In this document: piece after piece, positions 61,697 to 64,000 of the stretch | How the letters are laid out: each line of letters begins with the position of its first letter | Numbering within the stretch: the stretch's first letter is position 1 | Position numbers and translations under genes: made by a program | NCBI GenBank assembly: GCA_049116315.1 | Contig: JAGDZD010000004.1 | Coordinates: forward strand, 434,001 to 498,000 | Direction of reading: 5' to 3' | Length of the DNA: 64,000 bases | From: Thalassobius sp049116315 | Lineage (GTDB): Bacteria; Pseudomonadota; Alphaproteobacteria; Rhodobacterales; Rhodobacteraceae | Notes under the pieces: model-generated | What the model saw: only the letters and a program-made list of their open reading frames with translations | Databases searched by the model: none | What the model was told of the DNA's origin: nothing

Positions 61697-62416
61697 TCAG
61701 TTGTCGAGGTGAATAGAGACCCGACGGTTTTGTCGGCCCTTCTTTTCGATTTTTCCCAACCGCAGCAATCCGATTTCGCTGGTGCGCGCCACATGGGTGC
61801 CGCCACAGGGCTGAAGGTCGACATGGCTTTCCTCTTGCCCAATCTGGATCAACCGCACCTGACCTTGCCCCACAGGGGGGCGCACGGACATGGTTTTCAC
61901 CAAGCTTGGGTTGGCTTCTAACTCTGCGTCAGTGATCCAATGCTCGGTGATCGGCAAATCCAAATCCACCAAGGCGTTCAAGGCGGTCTCTATGGCCTCG
62001 CGATCCTCTGGGGCCTCGGGCATATCAAAATCTAACCGGCCCTTTTCGGCGCTGATGCTGCCGCCGCTAACCGGCAAAGGAATCACGACGGACAACAGAT
62101 GCAGGGCTGTGTGAATACGCATATGACGGTGCCGACGTTCCCAATCCAGATCTTGCTCCACCACGGTGCCCACCGCGGGCAAGGCCCCCGGTTCTGCGGG
62201 CACCAAGATCACTGCACCGTCCGGGCCTTTGACCGCTGTGGCGATCTCTAGCGCCCCTCCGGCCCAACTCAGCGCGCCACTGTCGCCGGGTTGGCCGCCA
62301 CCAGTTGGATAGAAAATCGACTGATCCAGAACGATCCCCCCCTCTTCGGTCAATGCTGTGACGGTCGCCGCACAATGGCGCAGATAGGCGTCTTCACGAA
62401 ACAGAGGGCGGGTCAT
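61697..62416 (-). CDS. Alanyl-tRNA editing protein (AlaX)
   Basis: The ATG at 62416 (MTRPLFREDAYLRHCAATVT) gives 239 residues. The editing zinc site is complete: HTALH and CGGTHVA, with the N-terminal YPTGGGQPGDSG loop. It hydrolyses Ser or Gly wrongly attached to tRNA-Ala and is similar to the AlaRS editing domain (AlaX-M type). The start shares one base with the stop of the mscS-like gene (TGATG), so translation is coupled. Confidence 0.92.
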   Translation of the reverse strand: MTRPLFREDAYLRHCAATVTALTEEGGIVLDQSIFYPTGGGQPGDSGALSWAGGALEIATAVKGPDGAVILVPAEPGALPAVGTVVEQDLDWERRHRHMRIHTALHLLSVVIPLPVSGGSISAEKGRLDFDMPEAPEDREAIETALNALVDLDLPITEHWITDAELEANPSLVKTMSVRPPVGQGQVRLIQIGQEESHVDLQPCGGTHVARTSEIGLLRLGKIEKKGRQNRRVSIHLDN

Positions 62417-64000
62417 CAGGTGTCTCCTGTGTCTGGGTCCGGTGGATGCAGCACTTCGGGATTGCGCAGCCAAACGTCGCGCTGTGCAAAGGGAATTTCA
62501 ATGCCTTCTTCGGTAAAGCGCTTGGCAATCTCATGATTCAATTCAGAACGCACCCCTAGCGACCAGTTCACGTCCCGCAAAATCGCCCGAATTTCGAAAT
62601 CAAGGGAATCAGCGCCAAACCCTTGGAACAGGACCGATGGGGCGGGATTGCCCAGCACCATCGGGTGTGCCTCAACGATCTCGCGCAGAATACCTTCGAC
62701 GCGGCGCGTGTCAGTGCCATAGGCCACCCCTACCGGCAGGATCACCCGCCCGACGGTGTTGCCTCGGGTATAGTTGGTCACCTGCCCGCTGATCAGGTCC
62801 GAGTTTGGAATGATGACATCAGTGCGATCAAAGGTTTCGATACGTGTGGCGCGCACCGAAATGTCGCGCACATACCCCATTTGGCCGCCAACTTCGATCC
62901 AATCGCCTTCGGACACGGGCCGCTCGATCAACAAGATGATGCCCGACACAAAGTTAGAAACGATGGTTTGCAGGCCAAACCCGATCCCCACCGACAAAGC
63001 CCCAGCCACAATCGCAATTGAGCTAAGATCAATTCCGGCCCCGGTGATTGCAACCAAAGCGGCCACGCTGACCCCAACATAACCAATGCCTGACACAATG
63101 GCCGTCTGTCCGCCGGGGTCAATTTTGGTTTTGGGCAAGACCGAGCTGCGCAACGCCCCCTGCAACATCCGCGTCAGCACATAGCCAACCGCAAACACCA
63201 TCGCAAACGTCAGAAAATCAATCGGTGAAATCTGCGCATCCCCGATCTGAAAGCCTTCGAGGAAACGGTTCCAAATTTCGGTCAGATCCGCAACGCGTGC
63301 GCCCCAAACAACGGCGAGAACCGGCAAAGAGATCACCGCCAACCCAAACCCGATCAGCACCGGGATCAGCGCTTCGTCTTTGTTCACCGCCCCGCGCGAC
63401 AGCGTGGCATAGATCAAATCCGCAAGGTGCTGCAGCACAAACAAAACGCCCAACACGCCAGCCGTCATGATCGCGGGATAAATCAGCGCTTCAGCCGCGT
63501 TGCGATAGCCAACAGCGGCCAGAACCGGCGCCAACACCGCAATGATCAAAGAACCACGGACGACAATCGCAATGGCCCGAGAGCGAAACGGCACTGTGGC
63601 GCCGTCCTGCGCCCCAGCTTGCAACAAGCCGGATACAAATTGCGCCGTGCGAAACAGCGCCAGGCCCGACAACACAAAGATCGGAAAGCTCAAAACGCTG
63701 GATGTGGCTTCACTTAACCCCGCGACCGAGGTTAACGTCCGCTCAACACTCGACAACAGCACCAAACCCGCCAGCGTCGCGGCCAACCGGCGGGCCCTTG
63801 GGCGTTGCTCAACAGGAACGGCAAAGGGTGACAGGGTTTCGCCGTCCGGAAACAATCGGTCCGCCAGCCAAAGCACCGCCAAAAACGTTGCCCCCCACAC
63901 CGGCAGTGCATTCAGCAACACATCAGAGCGCAGACCGCCAAAGCCGGTCTGCAGCACCGCTTGGGTCAAAAACAACAGCCCCGCCGCGGGCAACAGCACC
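62416..64000 (-). CDS. MscS-family mechanosensitive channel (N terminus outside the window)
   Basis: The frame is open to the window edge: 527 residues seen, with the true start unknown. About ten hydrophobic segments precede the MscS core. The pore-lining helix and the beta domain read GFGLQTIVSNFVSGIILLIERPVSEGDWIE... (shortened), followed by VIIPNSDLISGQVTNYTRG. The C-terminal domain (SLGVRSELNHEIAKRFTEEG) is normal. It opens under membrane tension to release solutes. The extra N-terminal helices place it with larger YbdG/YbiO/DUF3772-type relatives. Confidence 0.9.
   Translation of the reverse strand, partial: VLLPAAGLLFLTQAVLQTGFGGLRSDVLLNALPVWGATFLAVLWLADRLFPDGETLSPFAVPVEQRPRARRLAATLAGLVLLSSVERTLTSVAGLSEATSSVLSFPIFVLSGLALFRTAQFVSGLLQAGAQDGATVPFRSRAIAIVVRGSLIIAVLAPVLAAVGYRNAAEALIYPAIMTAGVLGVLFVLQHLADLIYATLSRGAVNKDEALIPVLIGFGLAVISLPVLAVVWGARVADLTEIWNRFLEGFQIGDAQISPIDFLTFAMVFAVGYVLTRMLQGALRSSVLPKTKIDPGGQTAIVSGIGYVGVSVAALVAITGAGIDLSSIAIVAGALSVGIGFGLQTIVSNFVSGIILLIERPVSEGDWIEVGGQMGYVRDISVRATRIETFDRTDVIIPNSDLISGQVTNYTRGNTVGRVILPVGVAYGTDTRRVEGILREIVEAHPMVLGNPAPSVLFQGFGADSLDFEIRAILRDVNWSLGVRSELNHEIAKRFTEEGIEIPFAQRDVWLRNPEVLHPPDPDTGDT

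Overview
The window looks like a chromosomal stretch of a marine alphaproteobacterium of the Rhodobacteraceae (Roseobacter group). This is inferred from family content: a MaoC-Pta fusion, the acs/DUF4212-symporter/DUF294/exonuclease neighbourhood, the small 'virulence factor'/MTHFR/methyl-THF methyltransferase cluster, and many ABC sugar transporters. It also fits the moderately GC-rich codon use. No phage, IS element, integrase or CRISPR array was seen. One tRNA (tRNA-Ser GGA) is present.

Left part (1-13.4 kb): a partial RND exporter and a TetR regulator share three copies of one inverted repeat. A nitrilase/VOC pair is divergent from a LysR gene. A hybrid histidine kinase and a periplasmic oxidoreductase-like protein are divergent from a LuxR-type response regulator. 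A one-carbon cluster (virulence-factor protein, MTHFR-like, HAD phosphatase, methyl-THF:corrinoid methyltransferase) precedes ppx/gppA and rlmE.

Acetate region (13.6-27.9 kb): on the minus strand acs, adk, a DUF4212 subunit, a VC_2705-type symporter, a DUF294/CBS/cNMP nucleotidyltransferase, a small membrane protein and a membrane-anchored DnaQ-like exonuclease lie head to tail. A MaoC-Pta fusion and ackA follow on the plus strand. Between them are a glycosyltransferase, a DUF2061 protein and an XRE regulator broken by an in-frame TAG. Ada and an ICL/PEP-mutase family protein come next.

Sugar region (30-55.3 kb): a xylose locus (xylFHG-xylA, divergent xylR of the ROK family, and xylB) encloses two unexpected genes. 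One is a secreted CRTAC1/FG-GAP protein overlapping xylR; the other is a di-heme cytochrome c peroxidase-like protein overlapping xylB. A second, LacI-controlled operon follows: binding protein, two permeases, ATPase, two Gfo/Idh plus TIM-barrel isomerase pairs, an aldo/keto reductase, a GH43 xylosidase and a cytoplasmic beta-propeller. A formylglycine-type sulfatase is coupled to lacI. Together they look like uptake and intracellular breakdown of modified, possibly sulfated, xylo-oligosaccharides feeding xylA/xylB. Palindromes fitting XylR and LacI operators lie at the expected promoters.

Right part (55.4-64 kb): YceI and a membrane protein are divergent from a LysR gene. The LysR gene is followed by a glutathionyl-hydroquinone reductase, a DODA-type dioxygenase and a GlcG/HbpS-like protein. 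Both flanks of the LysR gene carry a shared 15-bp motif. Then come tRNA-Ser, an AI-2E family permease, an alanyl-tRNA editing protein and a partial MscS channel.
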